DNA of 64,000 nucleotides, from contig NW_026622997.1 of assembly GCF_023065955.2 (NCBI RefSeq), positions 14,240,001 through 14,304,000 on the forward strand. The letters are read 5' to 3'. Origin of the DNA: Ursus arctos (taxonomy: Eukaryota; Chordata; Mammalia; Carnivora; Ursidae). Within the stretch, counting starts at the first letter, position 1, and each line of letters starts with the position of its first letter. This document shows, in pieces, positions 22,707 to 33,597 of the stretch. A program made the translations under genes and the position numbers. The notes under the pieces were generated by a model. That model had not been told where the DNA came from. It searched no databases and saw only the letters and a list, made by a program, of their open reading frames with translations.

Positions 22707-22994
22707 CACTGTGCATGATTAATTTCATTTATTCTATCCTCCTTTTCCCCTTCGCTCCTCATCTCTTCCAGTTAGAACTTTAACTGGATATCACTCTTTT
22801 CACATATTCTAATGGTTACATTAAATAATACTGAACATCTATTTATTATTTTAGAGCCTACAGAAAGAACCTCCTCACTTCCTACGTTTTTTAAGATGAA
22901 CATTTTAGGATCCACACTCTTCCCACATCTTCCTTCCCATCTTCTATCTCCAAATCTCCATCAACTGTACCTCTATTTTTAATTTTCAAGATTG

Positions 22995-23110
22995 AGGTGC
23001 ACCTGGGTGGCTTAGTCGGTTAAGCATCTGCTTCTTGATTTTAGCTGAGGTCTTGATCTCAGGGTTGTGAGTTCAAGCCCCATGCTGGGGCTTAATTAGA
23101 AAAAAAAAAG
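22995..23110 (+). mobile_element. SINEC, short head-only copy
   Basis: GGTGCACCTGGGTGGCTTAG through GAGTTCAAGCCCCATGCTGG is present and is followed directly by A-rich sequence. The CT-rich body is absent, so this is a truncated or internally deleted copy. Confidence 0.85.
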
Positions 23111-23390
23111 CTTGAAAATATATATTCTGTTACAACCATAATAATTATAAAATTTCTATGCTTTGTCTACAAATTGATTCTAACAACCAAAACCTAATAA
23201 CAGCTTCATAATTATGACTATATTAATAAAGCTTACAGCAAGACCATGTATGTAGTTTGCTGCATTCTATTTCTTCTTAAGTCAGTGTCATGGGTCTTTG
23301 CACTATTAAAATGAGAATGAACTCAGGGTTCATTGAATGAAACTTGAGTGACCATCAGGGTTAAATGGCCCTTTCATCTGTTATGACTCC
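23111..23390. other. non-coding stretch, no feature recognised
   Basis: This is AT-rich DNA with no support for a gene. Confidence 0.5.
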
Positions 23391-23830
23391 CATCTGCCCA
23401 TCAATTTTCTTCCTTCTCTCTCTCTGGAAATTCAGTTCATGAAATGTTTGGTTTCCTAGGTTGAAGCTCTGTTTCATTTAACTCTCTTCCCCATATCTTC
23501 TAAATCTGTGACATTTTTTTTTTCCCTACATCCGGGAACATTTCCTTAACTTTGTCTTCCAACTCCTCTATTGACTTTTTTTTTTTTTAAGTTGTTTTGT
23601 GCAATTAGACTTTCAATTTCTAAGAGTTCTTTTCTGTTTTCTGATGTTTCCTTTTTTGGCACCCTATTATTGTTTTAGGGATGTGATACCTTCTTTAATT
23701 CCTGCAAGGAGAGTTTGAGTTTTGGGTTATTTTGTTGTAATTTCTCCGCTTTCTTAATTACTTCCATTTCCCCAGGATCAGTTTTCCACTTTGCTTATCA
23801 TGGTCTTTCTATTTCATGACACGGTTTCTC
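23391..23830 (-). mobile_element. possible antisense L1 5'-region fragment
   Basis: TTCTAAATCTGTGACATT, CTTTGTCTTCCAACTCCTCT, TTTCAATTTCTAAGAGTTCT and GTTTCCTTTTTTGGCACCCT resemble the antisense of an old L1 5' region. The match is from memory and loose. Confidence 0.35.
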
Positions 23831-26525
23831 CTGTAATATTTGATGATCCTCAGTTGACCATTCGTATTTAAGTACAAGAGTATTGAAAGGCTAGCAAATG
23901 CTTGTGTACATGAGGGAGTCTTCTTTTTAGGGTAAAAAGGCCTCATTTTGGGATAGGAAGATGAGCAAGCAGCCGCTAAACTGTCCTCTTCCCTGTGAGA
24001 AGTAAGCACTGGAATCCATAATACTTGCCTAAATGGTCTCAGACAGTTACTTTAAAACTTTTAAAGAAGAATCTTCGCCATTTTTGCCTATTGGCAAATG
24101 CCTGGCTGTTTATCATTCTAAGGTTTTTAATTATTTTTTTTGTTTGCATATCCCCCCAAAAAGAACTTTGAAAAACAATGTATCTTTTAAATGACTTTGA
24201 GTTGACATGCAAAATGTTCCATTATAGAGTAAACAGTTGCTACAAGTGTAATTTCTGGTACGTTGTAAATACTTTCATCTTAACTAACCCTGGTACATCG
24301 CTCTCACTCTCCTAAAGACATCCAGTGGAAGGAAAACATAATAGTGTTCGAAACCCTCTATTTTGCATTTCCAAAATATATGAGCTAGCTCTTCTTTATT
24401 GTTGATCATTTGTAATATTACTTTTTCGACTTGGACTCCTGTTTCTATTTCGCTTCCCTTACAGAATCTTATTGTTTTATTTAATGGGTCCTATGTTTGT
24501 GATTGAATAAATATATATCTTGTTGAACACCCTATATTCATCTGCCACAACAAAAATATATATACAAATTGAAATTATGCTTTTTCTACATTCTGTAAGC
24601 CTGTAAGCTCTATTAATTTTTCCCTTCTCAGCTGAGTTATAATTAGTTCACAATTGAGCACAAGTATATAATATAGAACAAATATTGAAAAGTAATGATC
24701 AAACACAAAATGGAAAATTTTATTGTAAAAATGTTTCTAATTGAAAGAAATGCTACAGGTCTACTCTCCAGTTCTGCATGTCATGCCCTGCACAACTTCA
24801 GGGAATGCCTGTGTGAGTGTCACCCTTATAGTAGTACACCTGTGCTGGTCTATGCAGTAGCCATGGGGGGGACTTTGTGGTTAAATCAGCTCCCCTGTCT
24901 ATGAAGAAATAGTACAGACACACATGTCAGCATCAATGCTCTTGCTCCTTTTTCAAGATAGACACACAGAAAAACATGTTCGTGTAAATAAATAAATGAG
25001 AATGGAAGGGGTTTTGTTACAGTTCACAGAATCGTCACATTCTTTTTCATAACCCATGAGTGGCCCCTCAGAATTGTTGCTGCTCCTGGTCTTACTGAGA
25101 ATATTTTGCACCAGGACAAGTGACTATGGGAATGATGGGGGTGGAAGAGAGATACACCTGTCTTCTGAGAGGTGGTTGTGAACGCAGCTCGGGAAAGGAC
25201 AAGCAGTGTCTAAGATAAATCGGCTTTAGAAAAACAGTATGCAGAGAAGAGGAGGATCTGGAAATTAATTACCTTAAAACAATCTGTGCCCAAAGACCCC
25301 GATTCCCCTTTATATGTAGGAATAATGTTGTCGTGTGTGTAGTAGACGTGGTGGGGGTCACGGGGGGAGGTCTGGTTTTGTTTTCAACTTTCAAATAAGC
25401 CTTGTATTTGCACTCCCGCTCTGTTCTACTGGCCGTTCTGGGCTTGTGCTGTCCCCTAGCCGTGTCCTCCAGGCTGTCACTCTACTTATCCTGCTTCAGC
25501 AACCAGTACTATTACAACTATTTTTCATTGCCCCAAAATCTGTTGTCGTCCTTTATCAGCAGACACCTTCCCTCCCATTCCACATGCTTTTGTCTTTTAC
25601 TAGCCTTTTAATAAGAATTCAAGAGAAATATGAAAATGTATATATATAGCTTGAACTAAAAACTCATAAAGATTTTAATGAATGGTTATCACATTCACTG
25701 GCTAATCTAAATGGAGCATTCAAATATGTTCTACCCAGAGCACTGAAGGTCGTTTCTAGAGCCTGTTCGGGGCTGTCTAGCTGCTCCTTCCACCACTCAG
25801 CTTTGCCATTTTCATCATTAAAGTGAACTTTGTCTAACGGAGCCTACGGAGCATGATTCTGACGGCCTGGATTGTGACTGAGGCCCATACCTCCTTTACC
25901 CAAGCAAGAATTTAACTTGCAGTTTTCCTAGCACCAGCTAGAACACTTCCAAACTGCAGTTATGAGGTAGTACCAATAGGGGGGGAAATAACTGCCTTTA
26001 GCAAACACAGGACTTTAGAAAGCACACCTGTTTTTTTGTTATTGATAGTGTGATTAATCGACCCCTAGGATCTGATTGAGAACACTGGGATAAAAATCAT
26101 GCCGTATGCACAGTTTCAGAAAGATTACTGCTAGTAATTCAAAGCATATTTCAACTGCCCCTGGCATGCATTTCTGGATTAGTGTCACATATGGGCTCGC
26201 AAGAAACAACAGAGGCTATTTGTGTATATGGTCATGTTCGTATCTTTCATTTTACTTCATATTCAACTTGACACCAGCTATACGTATCAATACACACATC
26301 GGTGTGGGTTTACATTTCTTTGTCAGGTGTCTAGGAACAAAACATCAGTTGATTCAAAAGTAAAGGGAAATTAATGTCATGAAAGGATATTTTCGTTACC
26401 AAAAGAAACAAACATTATTACTTATTCAGTGTGCCCAAGACCTGAACTGTTCCTCTAAGCAGAAATGTTCTCCATCAGCAAGTTAATTGCTGGGATATGC
26501 TCTGTTTATTTCCAAGGTCCAAATT
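23831..26525. other. non-coding stretch, no feature recognised
   Basis: This is 2.7 kb with only short chance frames (longest 104 codons, 25335-25649) that have no recognisable domain. No well-supported transposon is present. A GC-richer patch lies at 25330-25480. Confidence 0.45.
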
Positions 26526-26695
26526 TACACGTTTATTCTCTCAATCATTCAACACATATTTATTGAGCACCTAGTATATGAAAGACACTGATGTAAGTGC
26601 AGTGGGGGACAAGGATCCCCGTCCCTAAGGAAATTAGAGACTAAGATGGGGAAATGACTGGTACACAAATGACAGGAATAACAAATAGAAAGGCT
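26526..26695 (+). mobile_element. L2 LINE 3'-end fragment
   Basis: CAATCATTCAACACATATTT, then ATTGAGCACCTAGTATATGA and ACACTGATGTAAGTGCAG match the L2 3' end wording. Confidence 0.7.
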
Positions 26696-26776
26696 TAACT
26701 AATGAGATAAAATTGGCACAGTTAGTCACAAAGAGACTACTGAGAAACTGATCAAAGCTTAAAATCAGGCTGAGGC

Positions 26777-26834
26777 AGAAAAGAGAGGAAGGAAGGAAGG
26801 AAGGAAGGAAGGAAGGAAGGAAGGAAGGAAGGAA

Positions 26835-26870
<36 letters not shown>

Positions 26871-26883
26871 GAGAAAGAAAGAA

Positions 26884-26915
<32 letters not shown>

Positions 26916-26929
26916 AAAAGAAAGAGAAA

Positions 26930-26990
<61 letters not shown>

Positions 26991-26992
26991 AA
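26777..26992 (+). repeat. (GGAA)n then (GAAA)n, 216-nt uninterrupted purine tract
   Basis: No pyrimidine occurs on the plus strand from 26777 to 26992. The first ~55 nt are (GGAA)n and the remainder (GAAA)n with a few variants. Such mirror-like purine tracts can form triplex (H-)DNA and are highly length-variable. Confidence 0.97.
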
Positions 26993-27049
26993 CTCATTGG
27001 AAGGATATGAATTCACATCGTGGTGATTGATTAGGGACTGAAGTTTTAA

Positions 27050-27235
27050 ATACATGATATCATTTCATCCTCACCACAACCCACGAGGGGAGCTCTATTA
27101 TCCCCCCTTTTACAGAAAAGGAAATTGAAGCTCCGAGAGGTCAGGTGACATCTCCAGGTCCAGTAAGCTGAGAGCCAACTGCCTAGACTAAACTCTTAGC
27201 TGAGTGGCTCTCCTGTCACTTCCGGTCTTCAACGG
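27050..27235 (-). mobile_element. MIR element, minus strand
   Basis: TTTCATCCTCACCACAACCC, TTTTACAGAAAAGGAAATTG, AGCTCCGAGAGGTCAGGTGA and a trailing region with CAACTGCCTAGACT are the complement of the MIR core. Confidence 0.78.
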
Positions 27236-27437
27236 GCATCCAAGCCCATCGTTGCTCCAAATGAGGCCAGTGAGAAAAGCAAATGAAAAGCTTGTGAGAA
27301 TGGCCAAATGTGGTTTCCTCCTTCTGTATGACTGACGGAGATCTAAAACCTCTTACATTGATGGCTGAGTGAATTTTGACTCATGTGCATGTTTCTAAGT
27401 CCCCCAGTAAAAGTTCTGAACTGGCCCCAAACATCAT

Positions 27438-27440
<3 letters not shown>

Positions 27441-27497
<57 letters not shown>
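27441..27497. repeat. (AT)28 microsatellite
   Basis: Fifty-seven bases of pure alternating AT. The run is self-complementary and cruciform-prone. Confidence 0.97.
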
Positions 27498-27498
<1 letters not shown>

Positions 27499-28076
27499 CA
27501 CTAAAATGAGCCTCTGAGAATTCTATGGATTGCAAAGAACTTAAGGAAATATCCCCCATCTTCCTGGCTCACATAACTTTGTATTGCAGTGCTCGACTGG
27601 GAAAACAGGAAAGGCAATTCCTAGCTATTTGAATTCTCTCTCTTTCTAGTTCTCAAACTATAAAATATTCAGTTTGATCAAACTGTTTCTTTCATTGCTA
27701 TTTTGTTATTCCCAAGATTATAACTCTACAGACACAAATAGATTTTCACGTATATAGATTTTTCACATATATGTGTAGTTTTCTGGTGGCTTGCTATTAA
27801 CAAGCATGGTGAGGGAAAAGCACTACTTTTTCTATCCTCTGAGTACCACCTAAAGGGATATTATTATATAGAATCTGCCTTTTTGTTTTGTGTTGTATAT
27901 ACCTACACTAATGGATAAAAACAAGATCTTAGAATTGTATATATACCTTAAGTACTGTTTTGAATCAATGAAAATCACAAGAATAGCAGAATTTCAAATT
28001 GTGCTTAATATTTTAGACCCACTTACTATTACGTTTGTGTCTCCTGCATCACAGATATGAGCAGTTTATTCTAAGC
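27498..28076. other. non-coding stretch, no feature recognised
   Basis: This is AT-rich DNA. No gene or named repeat can be supported. Confidence 0.5.
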
Positions 28077-28214
28077 CAGTGGTTCTCAAATGTTAGTGGG
28101 CATCCAAATCACCCAGAGGGCCATGGGTCAGCCTATGGAATTTACATTACTGACAATTTTGAAGTTGGAAGATGATGTTGATACTGCTGGTTCAAGCACT
28201 AGCCTGTGAGAACC
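28077..28214 (+). mobile_element. hAT-Charlie miniature element (MER5B/MER3-like)
   Basis: The CAGTGGTTCTCAAATG terminus, internal ATCCAAATCACCCAGAGGG, GATACTGCTGGTTCAAG and a terminal GTGAGAACCC show the Charlie-type inverted ends. The subfamily is uncertain. Confidence 0.6.
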
Positions 28215-28235
28215 CGTTTTAAACAATTCTGAATG

Positions 28236-28370
28236 AGAAAGACCATTGGACTAGGAGTCAAGAGGCACAGACTCTGATTCTAGATCTGTCATCGTGTGAC
28301 CCTGGAAAATGCATCTGACCTCTCTGAGACTCCATTCCCCCATTATATGAAATACTTAAATAATTATAAA
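28236..28370 (+). mobile_element. MIR element
   Basis: GGACTAGGAGTCAAGAGGCA, TTCTAGATCTGTCATCGTGT and GACCTCTCTGAGACTCCATT follow the MIR core. Confidence 0.72.
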
Positions 28371-28914
28371 AACCCCAAATTATTTTCTAATTCTGTAACT
28401 GACCCAGAAGTTACAGTCAACTCTACTAGGCCTACCAAACACTTGGAGACATCAGTTCTTAACAGCTAACAAGGTTATTGTGTTTCGAGAAAAAAAAAAA
28501 TGCAATCGCCCCATACCGTCAGTTCTGCAATAACGCTATACACGAGTTCCTAAAAATCATCACACTAGGCTAAATCATGAGAAAAACAAAACAAAACATG
28601 ACTTAAGGGGAAAGTGGGATTAGGGACACAACACTCAAAAATTTCATCAGTGACTCATAGAAAAAAAAAAGATAGGAACATAATAAAAACACTGGCAGAA
28701 TTTCGTACATGTTCAATGGTTTAAAAATGCATCAATAGTATAATAATGTGGCATTTTATCCTGAAAAAGACTGGAATTTTGCTGTGGAAATGGGCTGGGA
28801 AGAGTTGCAGCTTGTGAGTTACTGCAAAGTGGGGAAAGAAAGGTGATTTACAATTAGACAGAAAGTTGTAGCAGCAGATACGGGTAGATGTGGCTCCTTA
28901 TTCTCCACTCGGCA
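28371..28914. other. non-coding stretch, no feature recognised
   Basis: This is AT-rich with short A-runs. No support for a gene. Confidence 0.5.
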
Positions 28915-29373
28915 TCGGCATGAACATTATAATTCAGTGATCTTCAGCAGCCTGAAATCCTGGGACGTGTGTCCCCGTCTTTGAGATGTAAATCCTTCAA
29001 GACTCGCGTTTATAAGAGAAACCTGTTCATCAACATTGAAAATTGGACCCAATGTGTAGCCTCCTTCTTCCACGAACTTCTGTATCACTGCTGCAAATTC
29101 TTCGGTGGCTTCCTCATCTACGTTCACCGCTTTGCCTCACCGCCGAGGGTTGTGGACATTGCAGTGACATTTAAAACCACTATACCGGGACACCTGGGTG
29201 GCTCAGTCGGTTAAGCGTCTGTCTTCAGCTCAGGTCATGATCTCAGGTTCCTGGGATCGAGACTCACGTTGGGCTCCTGGCTCAGCAGGGAATCTGTTTC
29301 TCCCCCTCCCTCCGCCCTTCCCCTGTTCCTGCTCTCTCTCTCTCTCTTTCAAATAAATAAAAAATAGATAGAT

Positions 29374-29411
<38 letters not shown>

Positions 29412-29545
29412 AAATAAAACCACTATACCGGCCACCAGCACCTGAAGGGATCACTTCTGTAGAATTTGGCAATTTCCGTTTAAGGTCTTCAAATACAAGT
29501 ACTGGTTTCCTGATGCGTTCGCTGCTTGGCAATTTGAACCTGAGC
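28915..29545 (-). pseudogene. Tigger-type (TcMar) DNA transposase relic, split by a SINE
   Basis: On the minus strand, 29545-29432 reads a frame with SSERIRKPVLVFEDLKRKLP. After the SINE (29415-29189) it continues NVHNPRR, stop, GKAVNVDEEATEEF and EEGGYTLGPIFNVDE. This is the Tigger/CENP-B-like transposase order: end of the DNA-binding region, a (K/R)xxNxHN(V/P) box, ADEEA, then EEGGY..(Q)IFN(A/V)DE, whose D is the first catalytic aspartate of the DDE domain. The copy is dead, with an in-frame stop at about 29136-29138, degraded sequence after FNVDE and only about 130 residues left. It is an ancient cut-and-paste DNA transposon, not a host gene. TIGD-type domesticated genes are longer and intact. 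Confidence 0.65.
29173..29431 (+). mobile_element. SINEC with GATA-repeat tail, inserted in the Tigger relic
   Basis: The body is 29189-29415, with head GGACACCTGGGTGGCTCAGT and a CT-rich body. The A-rich tail has expanded to (GATA)n at 29366-29412. The perfect duplication AAAACCACTATACCGG is at 29173-29188 and 29416-29431. Confidence 0.96.
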
Positions 29546-30530
29546 ACTTAGATTTTTCGGGGATGTTGAATGACGTAGATTTTTTATTTGCTTTAATGTC
29601 CACGACGTTTACAAATGTGAAAGAGGAGGAAAGGATAAGTGACCTTCAAAGACAGTGCTAGCGGGAAGATGTTTGAGGTGTGTGCGTGTGTGCGTTTTGT
29701 TGTGTTTCTGCATGATTTGGTTGGGGAAGGAATGTGCATGAGCAAACTCAAAATTCACATTTTATTCAAATCATCCCCTCACTCATCCTTCACATTCGTG
29801 TTTCCAAAACAAGCGTTTGGCAAGGCTAGTGTGCTCTTGATGACAAATACTCAAGCTTTGATGTTAGAGTTGCTATGTGTCAGGTGTAGGACACTGGAAA
29901 TCTCCCATACTCTCTCATCGACTGGAATGAATACATTTAGAACTAACTTCTATTGGATGGGGAACAATTCAGAAGAGTCACGATTTTAATACAATTAGTC
30001 ACAGCATAGACAGGAATGGAAGGGCTGGCCTGGAGTTCCTTATGGGGAAGGTACCGACTCAGGTATTTATCCAGGTGATTACAATGTTACCTGGAATGAT
30101 TTCTGATGACGTTCGATGAGACAGAGCCATTTCCACAAAAACTCAAGTTTTCAACAAAGTCTGCCCCTTTTCTTCTCTTCAGTTACCTATCAGGGAACAT
30201 GGTGCTAATCTCTTCCCAAATTTCCATAAATGGAAAGCAGGTTCCCTTGATGACTCTTGTGTAAGACCTTTATCAGAATCGCTTACCCATACTTCTTACA
30301 AACATTTTGATAGAATACAAGACAAAAAAAAAAAAAAAAAAAGAAAAAGAAAAAGATGAAGAAGGTTTTCAGAAAACAGCCATAGGAAGGATGAAAGACA
30401 TGGAACCATTTTCTACAGGTATAGAAAGAATTTGCTGGGGTAATTCAGTCTCACAGAAGAAAAGCCAAAGAGCATTTTAGTTACTCTAGACTTTCTTAAT
30501 TCCTCTCTTGCACTTACACCTCCCATTCCA
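29546..30530. other. non-coding stretch, no feature recognised
   Basis: The longest chance frame is 29639-29989 plus (116 codons). It has no recognisable domain. A 17-nt poly-A lies near 30326-30343. Confidence 0.45.
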
Positions 30531-30531
30531 T

Positions 30532-30725
30532 GCAACAGGAAATCCTGTTGGCTCTATCTTCAAAATACATCTACATCCCACAACTCACCACCTCCACTGT
30601 CGATACTCTGGTCCAACCCACTACCATCTCCCCCTGGAGTAATAAAGCTAAGTGGTCTCCCTACTTCTCTCTTAAACTCTCCCCAGACTATTCTCAAACA
30701 AGCAACCATGGTTGTCCTTTTAAGC
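30532..30725 (+). mobile_element. L2-like LINE fragment
   Basis: ACTCACCACCTCCACTGTCG, CTCTGGTCCAACCCACTACC, AAGTGGTCTCCCTACTTCTC and CTCCCCAGACTATTCTCAAA follow widespread ancient LINE wording that I assign to L2. Confidence 0.5.
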
Positions 30726-30737
30726 TACCCAATGGCA

Positions 30738-30803
30738 CCACGTTGATGACCTGAGCCAAAATCAAGAATTGGACACCTAACTGACTGAGCCACCCAGGCG
30801 CTC
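30738..30803 (-). mobile_element. SINEC head fragment, minus strand
   Basis: Only the complemented tRNA-like head remains (GATGACCTGAGCCAAAATCA, ACTGACTGAGCCACCCAGGC). The body and tail are lost. Confidence 0.85.
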
Positions 30804-31546
30804 CTCCCCCAATCTCTATTTTTAATGAAAATTAAACATTGGCCACTTAGTTGCCTCTTCTTCTCCAAAAGGATGTCACTGAGTCCGTGGGTTGCAACTT
30901 TACAATTCAAGGATGTCCATCAGTTCTGTCAGGGTGGGGTTTAACAGATGGCACTGTATTTTAAGCTATGTATTCTTGAAACTAGCCTGTCCCAGGAAAC
31001 TAAATGGCAAATTCAAATGCATTGATTATTCACCTATTTTTGGGATGAGAGGACATCACTTTTCTAATTGTATAGAAATCAAATATCAACAACGAAATTC
31101 CTCTACTTTAACATACTGAGGAAAGAAGTCCCCAGTTGAGATTCCAGAAATCCATGCAAATATTCTACCTGCAAATATTCTAACTGTCCCCAAAGAACAA
31201 AAATGTAAACAAAAACGCTTTGATTTTAGCAGCCATTTTGTAGGCTTAAAAGGAGAAATTCTGTATAAACTATGATCAGTCTGGTGATGAATAGGCTTCA
31301 TATGACAGAAAGACAAATTAATACCATCAGTTATCATCTAAACTGCCATTTCACACTTAAGCATTATAAATAATCAAATGAAAAATTAAGAAAAACAAAA
31401 TGAATTTTCAAAATTATATATGGCTTTTTTCCAAGTGAAATTAATGTGGAAATTCAGATTTAGGTAAGTAAATAAGCATAAATAGTCAATCTGAATGATT
31501 CCACCAAACCAACATTTCTGTCATAATAAAAGAGCTTTTAATCAGT
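30804..31546. other. non-coding stretch, no feature recognised
   Basis: There are short chance frames only, and no repeat is named. Confidence 0.5.
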
Positions 31547-31784
31547 AAGGTGAAGTTATTTCTTTTTTTTTTTTTAAGATTTTATTTATTTATTTGACAG
31601 AGAGAGAGAGACAGCCAGTGAGAAAGGGAACACAGGCAGGGGGAGTGGGAGAGGAAGAAGCAGGCTTCCAGCGGAAGAGCCTGATGTGGGGCCCGATCCC
31701 AGGACTCTGGGATCACGCCCTGAGCCGGAGGCAGACACTTAACGACTGAGCCACCCAGGCACCCCAAGGTGCAGTTATTTCTTT
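31547..31784 (-). mobile_element. SINEC1, bear-type, minus strand
   Basis: The body is 31566-31765. Its complement reads GGGGTGCCTGGGTGGCTCAG, CAGGGCGTGATCCC and CTGTCTCTCTCTCTGTC. The target duplication AAGGTGMAGTTATTTCTTT is at 31547-31565 and 31766-31784 with one mismatch. Confidence 0.95.
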
Positions 31785-32014
31785 AGGTTTGAAATAATCT
31801 TGGTCAGTATAAAACAATCCTGTCTCTTCAGAAGTCAAAGTATATCTAACAGAAGGAAATTGTATTTTACAAAATTTATAAAAATAATAGCAATGTGAGT
31901 TTTATTACTTCAACACTTATTTAAAGTGATAACTGTCAGCTTAAAGAAATAACTTGAAGATTATTTCGAATGTATTTCTTCATAATTTTTATATTTTAAA
32001 TATTTAAATCTAGA

Positions 32015-32330
32015 GAAGAGGTGAAGGAATATTATGATAAACTACCTTATTCCATTTGCCTAGACTCAGCCACTGTTAATATTTTGCCATGTTTGTTATA
32101 TCTCTGCATGAATATATATTTTTATGTATTTTTACATATAGATTTTTCACCATTTTTTTAACTTCACAGTATGTTTTCCCCAAAACAATAATTCCCTCTT
32201 CTCTTCTATGCTAAATACACAACCACTCAACAAATACATGTGAGTATCTGTTAAGTTCCAGGTGCTAATGCCACAAACAAGATTTTTTCCTGAACTTCAA
32301 AGGCGTATGATCTCCTGAGTGAAGAAAAAA
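32015..32330. mobile_element. probable old L1 3'UTR-like and L2 fragments
   Basis: GTTAATATTTTGCCATGTTT and GAAGAGGTGAAGGAATATTA resemble a common L1 3'-region motif. From about 32220, CACTCAACAAATACATGTGAG and GTTCCAGGTGCTAATGCCA resemble an L2 end. Both are weak. Confidence 0.35.
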
Positions 32331-32750
32331 ACAAAAAGAAATGAGACAAGGCTTAACATGTTAGTAGGTGTTCTGGTAGATTTATGTATTGGAACCATCT
32401 GGGACAGGAGGGAAGTAAGGGGTCATTTTAACCCTGGGGAAATAGGGAGACTGTATCATGGAAGAGGCCTAGGAAAATGCAGTGGGATGCCAACCGAGTG
32501 GTTTTGCATATCCATCCTGGCAACGCACGTGTTCTGGTGGAAGCAAGCGAGATTGATTTAGTTTTGCCATTCCTGCCTCATCTTCCCTGCTTCTGCTGTC
32601 CCTCCACCTCCCAGGTGAGTACACTCATGTCCTCTATGGATCTTACTAATGTCCACTATGTGAAGCGTCAATGCCTATTTCCTGAGTCATGGCAACCCAA
32701 AGCAAGAAGAGCAACAAGCTTGACCATACCGTTTCAAGTTAAATTCTCAA
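32331..32750. other. non-coding stretch, no feature recognised
   Basis: Overlapping frames at 32319-32561 and 32477-32833 show no recognisable domain. Confidence 0.45.
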
Positions 32751-32905
32751 CCAGTGGTTATCAGTCCACATTGTGGATGCATCCAGAGAGCTTCGAAAAT
32801 ACTAAAAATGAGTTCCACTCCTCGAGAGTCTGATTTCATTACTATGGTGGGAGACTCCATGGAAAATTATAATATGAAACCAAGGTTAAGGACCATTAGT
32901 ATGAT
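32751..32905 (+). mobile_element. hAT-Charlie miniature element (MER5B/MER3-like)
   Basis: CCAGTGGTTATCAGTCCACA and the ending AACCAAGGTTAAGGACCA show imperfect Charlie inverted ends. The interior AGAGTCTGATTTCATTACTA fits this group. Confidence 0.6.
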
Positions 32906-33052
32906 TCTTCAACTTTAGAATGCATGCAAAGTGCATGGAGATCTTGTTAAAATAATGATTTTGGCTCTAGATGAGGCCTGAGGTTTTACTTCTCTAACAA
33001 GCATTTGGGTGATCCTGTGTTGCTGGTCTGAGGACCCCAGTTTGAGTCGCAA
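32906..33052 (-). mobile_element. hAT-Charlie miniature element (MER5A-like)
   Basis: TTCTTCAACTTTAGAATGCA, TCTCTAACAAGCATTTGGGT and TGCTGGTCTGAGGACCCCAG read as the complement of MER5A. It adjoins the previous element. Confidence 0.55.
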
Positions 33053-33189
33053 GTTCCCAGATCATAGCACAGACCACACACAGGAGCTCTCACATCACTT
33101 CAACATAAGACCTACTTAGTGAGCCTATTATATCTTGACTACCCTGAGTTGTAAACCCGCCTTCCTCCTCCACAGTTTACCTCGTCTGG

Positions 33190-33371
33190 TGGGACTTAAA
33201 ATGTGGTCCTTGGACCCACAGCATCAATATCACCTGGAAATGAGTGAAAAATTCAAATTCTCAGACCTTATACCCCAGATCTAATAAATCAGACATTCTG
33301 GAGTTAGGGACAGCAACCCGTGATTTAATATTCAAGTGACGTGGCTGCACGTTCGCATTTGAAAAACACTG
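33190..33371 (+). mobile_element. MER5A-type hAT-Charlie element
   Basis: AAAATGTGGTCCTTGGACCC, CAGCATCAATATCACCTGG and the ending TTTGAAAAACACTG match MER5A in order and length. Confidence 0.75.
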
Positions 33372-33440
33372 ACCTAGCCTGTATATTTGGGGATCTTCCT
33401 TGTTCCATCTTTCTGTACTTCGGACCAACTACTCTAAATC

Positions 33441-33597
33441 AGTGATTCCACCTGAAAAGCACATTGGAGTCACTTCAAGAACCTTAATAATAGGCCTGTG
33501 CCCCTCCCCTGAATCTCTAGGTAGTCCATTTAGGAAAATAGTTTCACAAAAGCTCCCAAAGTGATCTAATATACACCTAGGGCTGAGAGTCATTGTC
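33441..33597 (+). mobile_element. hAT-Charlie miniature element (MER3/MER5B-like)
   Basis: CAGTGATTCCACCTGAAAAG, GGAGTCACTTCAAGAACC, CCTCCCCTGAATCTCTAGG and the ending GGCTGAGAGTCATTG show the Charlie pattern. Confidence 0.6.

Noticed and set aside
26777..26992. CRISPR-like regular repetition
   Set aside because: A simple microsatellite without unique spacers. No CRISPR array is present anywhere, as expected for a mammal.
26752..27055. Minus frames made of Phe/Leu/Ser repeats
   Set aside because: Translation of the purine tetranucleotide repeat. Not a protein.
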